Shown here one piece after another: positions 53,623 to 62,124 of a DNA stretch of 64,000 bases. The notes beneath the pieces were generated by a model. That model saw nothing but the letters and a program-made list of their open reading frames with translations, did not search any database and was not told the DNA's origin. A program made the translations under genes and the position numbers. Location of the stretch: positions 3,346-67,345 of the forward strand of contig JBLMYA010000071.1 in assembly GCA_050258035.1 (NCBI GenBank), in the 5' to 3' direction. Numbering within the stretch: the stretch's first letter is position 1; every line of letters begins with the position of its first letter. This DNA comes from DATBLE01 sp050258035. GTDB taxonomy: Bacteria > Actinomycetota > Thermoleophilia > Gaiellales > Gaiellaceae.

Positions 53623-55518
53623 CTATTTCGTGACCCGGGGGTCTCCCCGGTGGGCTCGGGCAGACGCGGCGGCGAGCCTTGCCCCGAGCTTGGCCGGCTG
53701 CGGAGCAGCGGCCCAAAGACCCAGGGCAGGGTTGGCGAGGTACATGAATTGCCGGCCGTTCCGGTCGAGGCGCGGGCCGGTGGGCGTCGAGGCGTCGACG
53801 CAGAGGAGGGCGAGCTCCGGGGCCAGGGGCCGCCAGCCGTAGCCGACCCGCTCGAGCTCGCCGTTTGAGAGGCCCCCTCGGCTGGGGTCGGTACAGTACG
53901 TAATCCGGAAGCGGCCCTCGCTGCTGCCGTGGATCAGGTGCGCAGCGGCGCCGAGGTTCGCGGCCAACTCCGGGTCGGCCTCGACCGCCTCGAGCACGGC
54001 GGCCGCGCCGCGGTAGCCGTGGCGGCGGATGAGGACGTCGACCGCCGCATCTTCCCCGAAGCGGACGACGCCCGGCGCGAGGACGACGAGTTCGCAGTCG
54101 TCCGCGAGCGCCATGCGGGTTCGGTAGACGGCCTTGTTCGCGAGCCAGGTGCTCCGGAACTCCGCCGGGTCGAGCCAGCAAGCCACCCGGTGGAGCGGTT
54201 CCGGGACGACCTCGATGTTGCGGCGGGCGGAGAGGGTCGCGGCCGCACGGAAGGCGGCGCCGCCGGACTCGGCGGAGCCACCGCGGCCGGCGAACAGCCC
54301 CCGGTGCACGATTCCATCGGGCGCATCCTCGATCACCGTCAGCAGCCACAGCACCTCGACGCGGGCGGCCAGGTACCGGTCGAAGGCGGCGTCGACGGCG
54401 TCGCGGACGGGGCTCTCGATGCGACCCATGATCGTCTCCAGGTTGCAGACGGCGCCCAGGAAGTGGCTGCGATCGATCGTGGCGGCACCGCCGAGGCCGA
54501 CCACGAGGTTCTTCGTGAAGTTCGCCATTCCGACCACCTCGTGCGGGACGACCTGTCCGATCGAGACGATCAGATCCCAGCCGGCGAGCAGCTGTCCGTC
54601 CACGTCGACCGGGATCGTCGTCGCCAGGCGACCCGAGGAGAGGGCGGCGACCTCGTCGGCGGCTATCTCCCCCAGCCGGACGAGGCCGTCACGCAGACGG
54701 TGCACGAGGATCCGCTCGAAGGGAACGCGGCCGCCGAAGAGCAGCTCGGTCTCGTCGCGCGTCATCGCGGCGTGCGTGCCGGTCGCCGGTAGCACGGCGA
54801 CGTCGCACCCGGCTGCGGTCAGCGTCTCGAAGAGGATCCCGGCGGTCTCGCCTGCCCGGGAGTGGAGCCTCGTGTGGTCGGGCGGGACGAGTAGCACCCG
54901 CCGCGCGCCGGAGGAGAGGATCTCCGTCTCGGCGATCGCGCGGACGAACGCCTCGAGCTCGTCCGGGCCGATCGATCGATCGTCTCCGCCGTCGGCGAGC
55001 AAAGGCGCGGCACCCGTGCCGGCGCGCAGCGTCGCGACCGCCGCCTCGGCCGCGGCCAGGACCGAGGCCTGGTCGGCATCGGCGGGGATCACCGCGACGT
55101 CGGTCTCGCCGGCCGCCGGCGGCTCGAGCGTCTCGAACTGGCTCTCGACCAACCCCGCCGGCATGAAGTGTCCGCCGCGCGCGTGGAGCCGCCTTTCGAC
55201 CTCGGCGCGGTCGACGAGGAGATGCAGGAAGCGGACGCTCCCGGCGCGGCGGAGGGCGTCGCGGTACGGGCGCTTCAGCGCCGAGCAGGCGACGACCACC
55301 CGCTCCTCGTTCCGCATCGCCTGTCGGAGGCCGGCAAGCCACGGCCAGCGGTCGGCATCGTCGAGCGGGACGCCGGAGGCCATCTTCGCGACGCTGGCCG
55401 GGGAGTGGAAGTCGTCACCCTCGAGGAACGGCGCGCCGAGGCGCTCTGCCAGGGCCGCCCCCACCGTCGACTTGCCGGAGCCGGTCACGCCCGTGACGAC
55501 GACGCGGTCAGGCGTCAC
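53623..55518 (-). CDS. Gluconokinase fused to LarA-family racemase/epimerase
   Basis: A 631-residue fusion starting at GTG 55518, overlapping the uxaC stop (GTGA). Residues 1-165 are a complete GntK-type gluconokinase: Walker A GVTGSGKST, EGDDFHSPASVAKMASG, ACSALKRPYRD, and GGHFMPAGLVESQFETLEP. Residues about 195-631 are a LarA (DUF2088) nickel-pincer enzyme: D214-x-x-R217 in PPDHTR, His249 in ATGTHAAMT, His326 in VVPHEVVG, Lys336 in FTKNLVVGLGG, His352 in RSHFLG. The 10- and 16-residue spacings of H326-K336-H352 equal those of L. plantarum LarA H174-K184-H200. LarA relatives include a D-gluconate 2-epimerase. I infer mannonate-to-gluconate epimerisation followed by phosphorylation. It needs the nickel-pincer cofactor, whose biosynthesis genes are not here. 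Confidence 0.85.
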   Translation of the reverse strand: MTPDRVVVTGVTGSGKSTVGAALAERLGAPFLEGDDFHSPASVAKMASGVPLDDADRWPWLAGLRQAMRNEERVVVACSALKRPYRDALRRAGSVRFLHLLVDRAEVERRLHARGGHFMPAGLVESQFETLEPPAAGETDVAVIPADADQASVLAAAEAAVATLRAGTGAAPLLADGGDDRSIGPDELEAFVRAIAETEILSSGARRVLLVPPDHTRLHSRAGETAGILFETLTAAGCDVAVLPATGTHAAMTRDETELLFGGRVPFERILVHRLRDGLVRLGEIAADEVAALSSGRLATTIPVDVDGQLLAGWDLIVSIGQVVPHEVVGMANFTKNLVVGLGGAATIDRSHFLGAVCNLETIMGRIESPVRDAVDAAFDRYLAARVEVLWLLTVIEDAPDGIVHRGLFAGRGGSAESGGAAFRAAATLSARRNIEVVPEPLHRVACWLDPAEFRSTWLANKAVYRTRMALADDCELVVLAPGVVRFGEDAAVDVLIRRHGYRGAAAVLEAVEADPELAANLGAAAHLIHGSSEGRFRITYCTDPSRGGLSNGELERVGYGWRPLAPELALLCVDASTPTGPRLDRNGRQFMYLANPALGLWAAAPQPAKLGARLAAASARAHRGDPRVTK

Positions 55519-56915
55519 AGCCCGAACCAGGTCACGGCGTTGTCGAGGCAAACGCCACGCACGATCGCCGAGAGCAGGTCGAGGTCCGGTGGGATCAGGC
55601 CGGCATCGGCGTCGCGGCCGAGCGTGTCGCAGAGGATGCGCCGGAAGAGCTCGTGGCGGGTCATCGAGACGAGCGAGCGCGAGTCGGTGACCATCCCCGT
55701 GAAGCCGGCGAGGCGGCCGGTACGCGACAGCTGGTTGAGCTGCCGGCGAATTCCGTCCTCGTGGTCGTTGAACCACCACGGGGGGCCCCACTGCACGAGC
55801 GGCGTCGCACCGGGTCGCGAGAACGCGCCTGCAACGGTGGCGAACAGTGTGTCGTCGGCGGGGTCGGCGTTGTACAGGACCATCCGGGGGAGCGTGCCTC
55901 CACGCTCGAGGTTCGCCAGCAGGCGGACCAGCCCGGGCCCCTGGCGGATGTCGTCGACGGCATCGGCGCCTGCATCGTGCCCGAGGAGCTCGAGGATGCG
56001 AGGGGACACGTCGCGCCGCGCTCCGAGGTGCACTTGCATCACGCCGTCCTGGCCCGCGGCGAGGCGGGCGGCGTGCATGACGACCTCGAGCAGGGCGGCC
56101 TCCTGCTCGGAGGCGGAGGGCGCCTCACCGGACCGCACGCGTCGCACGGCGGAATCGGCCAGCCGAGGATCGTGGTCGGCGTCCGGGAGGGAGGCGAGCC
56201 CGTGGTCGCTCGCGCGGCAGCCGAGCTCGACAAACCCCTCGTGAGCCGTTGTCAGGGCGGCGAGCAGCGAATCGAGGTCATCGACCCGGACGTCGGAGGC
56301 GACCCCGAGCCCGTCCGCCCACGCGTTCCAGGCGGGCGGATCGTCGAGCAGCCGATGGGCTGCGTCCGGCCGGAAGGTGGGGATCATCCACGGCGCGCCC
56401 CCGGCCCCGCCGCCCAGCAGGCGGTGCGCAGAGAGGTCGTCGCACGGGTCGTCCGTCGTCGCGACCGTAGAGACACCGAAGCGCGCCAAGAGCGTCCGCG
56501 CCGGCAGGCCGGGGAGGAGACGGTTGGCCTCGTCCCAGATCTCGCGCGCCGTCCGGGGCCCGAGCGGCAGGTCGATCCCGAAGACCCGCCGGAGCTCGAG
56601 ATGCGTCCAGACGTACAGCGGGTTGCGTACCAGCCCGGGGACGGTCTCCGCCCACGCCGCGAACCGCTCCCACGGATCGGCCTCGCCGGTGACCAGCCGT
56701 TCGTCGAAGCCGGCCAGGCGCATCGCGCGCCACTTGTAATGGTCGTCCTCGAGCCAGAGGTCGGTCAGCGTCTCGAACACGCGGTTCTCCGCGATGTCAG
56801 TGGGCGAAAGGTGGTTGTGGAGGTCGACGATCGGCAGCCGCTCGGCGACGCCGTGGAAGAGCGCGCAGGCCGTCTCGCCGGAGAGGAGGAAGTCGTCGTG
56901 CAGGAAGCCGGCCAC
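55515..56915 (-). CDS. uxaC: Glucuronate isomerase (uronate isomerase)
   Basis: A 466-residue UxaC, normal length for the family, starting at GTG 56915. The amidohydrolase-fold metal-binding motif is VDLHNHLSPTDIAENR. LWLEDDHYKWRAMR, AETVPGLVRNPLYVWTHLEL and LVQWGPPWWFNDHEDG are strongly diagnostic. It interconverts D-glucuronate and D-fructuronate (or D-galacturonate and D-tagaturonate) in the cytoplasm. It is the middle gene of a three-gene operon with an SDR oxidoreductase 12 bases upstream and the gluconokinase-LarA fusion overlapping downstream. Confidence 0.95.
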   Translation of the reverse strand: MAGFLHDDFLLSGETACALFHGVAERLPIVDLHNHLSPTDIAENRVFETLTDLWLEDDHYKWRAMRLAGFDERLVTGEADPWERFAAWAETVPGLVRNPLYVWTHLELRRVFGIDLPLGPRTAREIWDEANRLLPGLPARTLLARFGVSTVATTDDPCDDLSAHRLLGGGAGGAPWMIPTFRPDAAHRLLDDPPAWNAWADGLGVASDVRVDDLDSLLAALTTAHEGFVELGCRASDHGLASLPDADHDPRLADSAVRRVRSGEAPSASEQEAALLEVVMHAARLAAGQDGVMQVHLGARRDVSPRILELLGHDAGADAVDDIRQGPGLVRLLANLERGGTLPRMVLYNADPADDTLFATVAGAFSRPGATPLVQWGPPWWFNDHEDGIRRQLNQLSRTGRLAGFTGMVTDSRSLVSMTRHELFRRILCDTLGRDADAGLIPPDLDLLSAIVRGVCLDNAVTWFGL

Positions 56916-56927
56916 GCGCTGGGCCCG

Positions 56928-57725
56928 TCAGATCGAGCCGGCGGCGAAGCCCCCGTCGACGACGATCTCGGCGCCGGTGATGAACCGGCCGGCGTCGCTC
57001 GCGAGCAGGAGCACTGCGCCGGCCAGGTCGTCAGGGTCGCCGAACCGCCCAATCGGCGTGTGGGCCATGATTGCCGCGATCCGCTCGGCGTCGAGAATCG
57101 CGCGGTTCTGCTCCGCCGGGAAGAACCCGGGCACGAGCACATTGCAGCGAATCCCGTGCGGGCCCCACTCACGGGCGAGGCTGCGGGTCAGGTTGTGGAC
57201 GGCCGCCTTCGTCATCGAGTAGGTGAACACCCGCGAGAGAGGGGTCAGAGCCGACTCGCTGCCCACGTTGATGATGCTCGCACCCTCGCCGGAGGCGGTT
57301 GCCCGCTCGACGAAGTACCGCCCGAACTCCTGGCAGCTGCGTGCGACTGCGAGCTGGTTGACGGCGACGATTCGCTCCATCTCGGCGTCGTCGATTTCCA
57401 GGAACGGTGTCGCAGAGTTGGCGCCGGCACCGTTCACGAGCACGTCGACCCGACCGTGCGAGCCGAGTACGCGCTCGACGAGCGCGCGGAGCTCGGCCCG
57501 GCTGGACACGTCACACCGTACGAAGACGACGTCGCCGCCGCCGTCGCGCAGGCGCTCGGCCACCTGCTCGCCGCGCTCCGGGTCTCGGCCGACGACCACG
57601 GCCCGCGCACCCGCCGTGGCAAGCGCCGCCGCCATCCTGCTCCCGAGCACACCGGTCCCTCCGACGACCACCGCGACCCGCCCGTCGAGCGCAAAGGACG
57701 CAGGAATCCCGGCTGCCGAGGCCAC
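56928..57725 (-). CDS. SDR oxidoreductase, probable D-mannonate oxidoreductase
   Basis: A 265-residue classical SDR starting at GTG 57725. The cofactor motif is VVVGGTGVLGSRMAAAL and the active site is NVGSESALTPL with Tyr and Lys in YSMTKAAVHNL. The Gly-rich GGTGVLG form resembles the SDR-type fructuronate reductase (YjmF/UxuB of Bacillus) rather than the long-chain UxuB of E. coli. With uxaC following, reduction of D-fructuronate to D-mannonate is the natural assignment. The gene is first in the operon and divergent from the PEP-synthase-like genes. Confidence 0.75.
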   Translation of the reverse strand: MASAAGIPASFALDGRVAVVVGGTGVLGSRMAAALATAGARAVVVGRDPERGEQVAERLRDGGGDVVFVRCDVSSRAELRALVERVLGSHGRVDVLVNGAGANSATPFLEIDDAEMERIVAVNQLAVARSCQEFGRYFVERATASGEGASIINVGSESALTPLSRVFTYSMTKAAVHNLTRSLAREWGPHGIRCNVLVPGFFPAEQNRAILDAERIAAIMAHTPIGRFGDPDDLAGAVLLLASDAGRFITGAEIVVDGGFAAGSI

Positions 57726-57886
57726 CGCCCAATCCTACGGAGTCCCGATCGATTGCCCGGCCGGCGAGCTCGCGTCTTCTGCACACCCCGAGACACCGCG
57801 CTTGCCCGTGCACGGGCGGCGGCTATCTGAAAGGGTCGGCTCGGTTGACGGCAGGCCCGAGCTGCGACCGAGAATAGGAGGGCTAG

Positions 57887-59518
57887 ATGTCCACTGCAAC
57901 GAGTGAGCTCCGCTTCGATCCTCCGAGGCCAGGTTTCTGGGAACAGGACGCCGTGCATCTGCCCCGCCCGGTCACGCGCTACTGGGCGGAGATGCATCCG
58001 GAGGCCTTCATGCGCGGCTTTCGAGAGCTGACGAGCTACTACGGGATGCTCATCGACACGCTCGAGTACTGCTATCTGAACGGCTTTGCCTACAAGACTG
58101 TTGTGCCGGTCGGCGAGGCCGACGTCCCGGCTCGCTTCCAGCGGGCGCAGGAGGCGGTCGACGGGAAGCTCTGGCGAGAGCAGTTGCGCGAGTGGGACGA
58201 GACGTTCAAGCCCCGGTCGATCGCGACGCACCGCGAGCTGCAGTCGGTCGACGTCGATGCGCTTTCCGACGAGGAGCTGGTCGCGTACCTGGGGCGCTGC
58301 CGCGACCACCACATCGAGATGATCTACCAGCACATGCGCCATACGGGCGCGGCGATGTTGCCGACCGGAGACTTCCTCGTCCACGTCGGAGACTGGACGG
58401 GGCTGCCTCCGTCCGAGCTGGTCGGGCTGATGCGCGGCGCTTCGCCTGTATCCTCGGGCGCCTCGACCGAGCTCGAGCGGCTGATCGCGACGATCAACGC
58501 CGACCCGGCCGCACGCCAGGTGCTCGATTCGGACGGCGATCCGGGCGAGACCCTGGACAAGCTGAGGTCGCTGGACGGCGACGCGGGCGAGGCGGCCTCT
58601 GCCTATCTCGACCTCGTCGGCTATCGGCTTCTCGACGGCTTCGACATCTCGGGACGCTACGCGCTGGAGATGCCGGACACGCTGCTTCGTGCGATTCGGG
58701 TTGCAGTGGAAGAGGGGGGGCCCAAGGAAACGGATGTCGCGGCACAGATCGCCGACGTCCGCGACAAGGTGCCCGAGGAGCATCGCGCCGAGTTCGACGA
58801 TCTGCTCGAGGAGGCCAGGCTCACCTACCGGCTCCGGGACGAGCGCGGCGTCTTCAGCGACATCTGGGCCTCGGGGATCATGCGCCGTGCCGCAATCGGT
58901 GCGGGCCGACGCCTGGCTGCGAAGGGGCGCATCCAGGATCCCGAGCACTTCGTCGACGCAGGCTTCGAGGAGATGACCGCGCTCGTCCGCGGCACCGGCG
59001 GGCCTTCGGCGGAGGAACTCGCCGAGCGGAGTGTCTATCGTGCGACCGTGACGAACAAGGACGTGCCCGCGACGCTCGGCACGCCTCCGCCACCCCCGCC
59101 CGATCCGAGCGGCCTTCCGCCCGGCGAGGCGCGGATCATGCGGGCAATCGGGTTGGCGGTCGGAGAGATCTTCGGCAGTTCCCAGGCAGAGAATGAAGAG
59201 CGACTCGTGCGTGGGCTGGCGGCGAGCCCCGGCCTGTACGAAGGCACGGCGCGCCTGATCGCCGGCCCGAACGAGTTCGACCGGATCGTGCAGGGAGACG
59301 TGCTCGTGACCGAGTCGACGACCGAGGCGTTCAACATCCTCCTGCCCCTCCTGGGTGCGATCGTGACCGACGCGGGCGGGCTGCTCTCACACGCCGCGAT
59401 CGTCTCGCGCGAGTACGGCATCCCGGGCGTGGTCGGGACGCGAGAGGCAACCGGTCTGATTCCCGACGGCGCGCGCGTCCGCGTCGACGGGGCCGTCGGC
59501 GAGGTCCAGGTGCTCTGA
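57887..59518 (+). CDS. PEP-utilizing-enzyme mobile-domain protein
   Basis: A 543-residue protein with a strong ribosome site (AGGAGG) before ATG 57887. The last 90 residues are the swivelling phosphohistidine domain of PEP synthase/PPDK-type enzymes, with the catalytic His (about 501) in GGLLSHAAIVSREYGIPGVV. The first 430 residues are helical and probably bind the phosphate acceptor, comparable to the central domain of rifampin phosphotransferase or PpsA of phenylphosphate synthase. It lacks an ATP-grasp domain, which is encoded by the next, overlapping gene. Together they should form a two-subunit ATP-dependent phosphotransferase of unknown substrate. Confidence 0.85.
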   Translation: MSTATSELRFDPPRPGFWEQDAVHLPRPVTRYWAEMHPEAFMRGFRELTSYYGMLIDTLEYCYLNGFAYKTVVPVGEADVPARFQRAQEAVDGKLWREQLREWDETFKPRSIATHRELQSVDVDALSDEELVAYLGRCRDHHIEMIYQHMRHTGAAMLPTGDFLVHVGDWTGLPPSELVGLMRGASPVSSGASTELERLIATINADPAARQVLDSDGDPGETLDKLRSLDGDAGEAASAYLDLVGYRLLDGFDISGRYALEMPDTLLRAIRVAVEEGGPKETDVAAQIADVRDKVPEEHRAEFDDLLEEARLTYRLRDERGVFSDIWASGIMRRAAIGAGRRLAAKGRIQDPEHFVDAGFEEMTALVRGTGGPSAEELAERSVYRATVTNKDVPATLGTPPPPPPDPSGLPPGEARIMRAIGLAVGEIFGSSQAENEERLVRGLAASPGLYEGTARLIAGPNEFDRIVQGDVLVTESTTEAFNILLPLLGAIVTDAGGLLSHAAIVSREYGIPGVVGTREATGLIPDGARVRVDGAVGEVQVL

Positions 59519-60801
59519 TGACCGGCGTCGTGCCGCTCGCGCAGGCGTATGACGAATCCGCATTTGGTTCGAAGGCGGTCGGTCTGGGCGAGGCGGCGCG
59601 CTCGGGGTTGCCGCTCCCGCCCGGCGTCGCCCTCTCCGGCCCGGTCGTCGAGGCTGTCGCCTGCGGAGACAACCAGGCGATCCAGGACGTGGCACAACTC
59701 GTTGAGCCCCTGGGCAGCCCGCTCGCCGTGCGCTCTTCGGCGGTCGACGAGGACGGGGCGGAAGCCAGCTTCGCGGGGCAGCACATGACGCTGCTCAACG
59801 TCCCCGGGATGAGCGGCGTCGAGGACGCACTGCGGGAGATCTGGTGGTCGGCGAACTCGGACTCCGCGATCACCTATCGCCAACGGGTCGGGCTCTTCAG
59901 GCAGCCGAGCGTCGGCGTCGTCGTCCAGGCGCTTCTGGATCCCGACTGCGCCGGCGTCATGTTCACCCGGAACCCGATCACCGGCGCAGACGAGCGTGTG
60001 ATCGAGGCGAGTTGGGGGCTCGGCGAGGCCGTGGTCGCAGGCCTCGTGATCCCGGATCACTTCCGCATCGACCGCTCCGGCCAGGTGCTCGAGCGAACGG
60101 CGGGCCTCAAGAAGATCGCGATCCGAAAGCTTCCCGAAGGCGGTACGGTCGGTGAGAAGCTCTCGCCAGAGCTCGCGGAGCAGCTCTGCCTCGACGACGG
60201 CCAGCTCGGGGAACTGCACCAGCTCGCCGGCCGTTGTGAGGAGGTCTACGGGCCGGACCGGGACATCGAGTGGGCCTTCGCCGGCGACCAGCTGTTCCTA
60301 CTGCAGTGCCGGGCGATCACACGCACAGGCGGCACGGACGCCCGGTCCTCGGGAGCACCCCTCGAGGTGGTCGGGGGCGTCCGTCTCTTTTCGGAGTTGG
60401 ACGCCAAGGAGACCGCCGACATCGCTCGGCTGTTCAAGAAGCGTTCGTTCCCGGGCGGGGAGACGATCATCAAGGAAGGTTCGGGCGGGGCTGCCTTCTA
60501 CATCATCGAGTCCGGTGAGGCCGCCGTCACGATCGGCGGCGAGCCGCGGGCCACGCTCGGGCCGGGCGACCACTTCGGCGAGATCGCGCTGATCGACCAG
60601 GGCGAGCGCATCGCGACCGTGACGGCGGTCGGTGACCTTCAATGCTGGGGGCTCACGCTCTGGGAGCTCCGCCCGATCGTCGAGGCGAACGGCGTTATCG
60701 GCTGGAAGCTCCTGCAGACGCTTGCCGCGGATCTTCGCGAGGCCGAGCAAGTGATCCGAGAACTGCGCGGTTCGGCGCCGAGCCCCACAGCAGGTGCCTG
60801 A
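59518..60801 (+). CDS. PPDK-type ATP-binding domain fused to cNMP-binding domain
   Basis: A 427-residue protein whose ATG overlaps the previous stop (TGATG). Residues about 10-275 form the PEP-synthase N-terminal ATP-grasp domain (GSKAVGLGEAARSGLPLPPG, LAVRSSAVDEDGAEASFAGQ, GVMFTRNPITGADE, and the ending DIEWAFAGDQLFLLQCRAIT). Residues about 290-410 form a cyclic-nucleotide-binding domain with the phosphate-binding cassette FGEIALIDQGERIATVTA, retaining the key Glu and Arg. This is the nucleotide-charging subunit partner of the preceding gene, with probable cAMP or cGMP control of activity. Confidence 0.85.
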   Translation: MTGVVPLAQAYDESAFGSKAVGLGEAARSGLPLPPGVALSGPVVEAVACGDNQAIQDVAQLVEPLGSPLAVRSSAVDEDGAEASFAGQHMTLLNVPGMSGVEDALREIWWSANSDSAITYRQRVGLFRQPSVGVVVQALLDPDCAGVMFTRNPITGADERVIEASWGLGEAVVAGLVIPDHFRIDRSGQVLERTAGLKKIAIRKLPEGGTVGEKLSPELAEQLCLDDGQLGELHQLAGRCEEVYGPDRDIEWAFAGDQLFLLQCRAITRTGGTDARSSGAPLEVVGGVRLFSELDAKETADIARLFKKRSFPGGETIIKEGSGGAAFYIIESGEAAVTIGGEPRATLGPGDHFGEIALIDQGERIATVTAVGDLQCWGLTLWELRPIVEANGVIGWKLLQTLAADLREAEQVIRELRGSAPSPTAGA

Positions 60802-60934
60802 TCGATGCCCGACTCGGCAAGGGTCGGGGTCTTCAAGGTGCCAGCCCGTGGCCCGGCGGGACATGCTTCGGCGGAGGATGCATTTCCGCGCTGGTGATCA
60901 TCCTGGCCGCGGGGACGGGTGAGCCGCTCGGCAC

Positions 60935-62110
60935 GTGATTCCGCGCGATCGTGTGCTGACGGCTCTTGCGCACCGCGAGCCGGACCGTGTCCCGGTCGAC
61001 TTTCTTGCGACACCGGCGGTGTGGGACGCGCTTGCGGCTCGTCTGCGGGTGGGGCCGGCCGCGGTTCAGGCGGAGTACGTCGACCCGATCCGCGAAGCGG
61101 TGCTGCGGCGGCTCGAAGTCGACCTGCGCGTCGTTTCGTACGACATGTTCTGCAACCCACCGGAATCGACACTGGACGCGGGCGCCGTGGTCGACTGGTG
61201 GGGCTCACTCGATCGTTCGACGCCCAACCGGATGTGGCGCCAACGGCTGGCAGACGGCACCTCGAAGGACGTGTGGGGGATTCACCGGCGCGTGGTCCGG
61301 CACGAGTTCGGGGGATACGACGAACTCGCGGGCTGCCCCCTCGCCGGCGCCGAGTCCGTCGAGGAGGTCGAGGGGTATCCGTGGCCCGAGCCGGACTGGT
61401 GGGATCTCGGCGCGCTACCCGAGCTGGTGTCCACGCTCGATCCGTACCACCTTCGCTACCGGATCGGCTCGGTCTTCGAGACGGCATGGCAGCTGCGAGG
61501 CCTGCAGGAGTTGCTCGTCGACCTGATCGCCGAGCCCGAGATCCCCCGCGCGATCATGAGTCGGATCACCGACGTGCTCGTGGAGATCACCCGGCGGGTC
61601 CTGGACCAGATCGGTGACCGCGTCGATCTCGTCTACTTCTACGACGACGTCGCGGCACAGAACTCGCTGCTGATCTCTCCGGAAACCTGGCGCACGGAAA
61701 TACGGCCGCACCACGCACGTCTCACCGGGCTCGCGCTCGACCGTGGCGTCCCGGTCATGTACCACTGCGACGGCGCCGTCGCAGCCCTGATTCCGAACCT
61801 GATCGACCTGGGCGTGAACGTGCTCAATCCGATCCAGGCCGGGGCGAGCGGGATGGACCCGGCCCGCCTGAAGGCGGATTTCGGCGATCGACTGACGTTC
61901 CACGGAGGGGTCGACATCGTGGAGACGCTCCCGAACGGCACTCCCGGGGAAGTGGCCGATGAGGTGAGGCGGCTGATCCGCGTACTGGGTGACGGCGGCG
62001 GCTACATCCTCTGCAGCTCACATCACATCCAGCCCGACACGCCGATCGAGAACGTGCTGGCGATGTACGACGTCGAGTTGCGCCACCGGGCAGGCAACTA
62101 CGCGTCGTGA
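60935..62110 (+). CDS. Uroporphyrinogen-decarboxylase-family protein
   Basis: A 391-residue UroD/MtaA-fold protein starting at GTG 60935. It opens with the family signature RDRVLTALAHREPDRVPVDF. The zinc-binding pattern of methyltransferase members may be present as His/Cys in VPVMYHCDGAVAALIP, and TFHGGVDIVETLPNGTPGEV and LCSSHHIQPDTPIENVLAMY follow the family ending. It is not haem biosynthetic HemE: length and motifs match the corrinoid methyltransferase-like or sugar-cluster-associated branch. Its position between the phosphotransferase pair and a sugar epimerase suggests a role in carbohydrate or methyl-group metabolism. Confidence 0.82.
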   Translation: MIPRDRVLTALAHREPDRVPVDFLATPAVWDALAARLRVGPAAVQAEYVDPIREAVLRRLEVDLRVVSYDMFCNPPESTLDAGAVVDWWGSLDRSTPNRMWRQRLADGTSKDVWGIHRRVVRHEFGGYDELAGCPLAGAESVEEVEGYPWPEPDWWDLGALPELVSTLDPYHLRYRIGSVFETAWQLRGLQELLVDLIAEPEIPRAIMSRITDVLVEITRRVLDQIGDRVDLVYFYDDVAAQNSLLISPETWRTEIRPHHARLTGLALDRGVPVMYHCDGAVAALIPNLIDLGVNVLNPIQAGASGMDPARLKADFGDRLTFHGGVDIVETLPNGTPGEVADEVRRLIRVLGDGGGYILCSSHHIQPDTPIENVLAMYDVELRHRAGNYAS

Positions 62111-62124
62111 GAGACGGACTCTGG

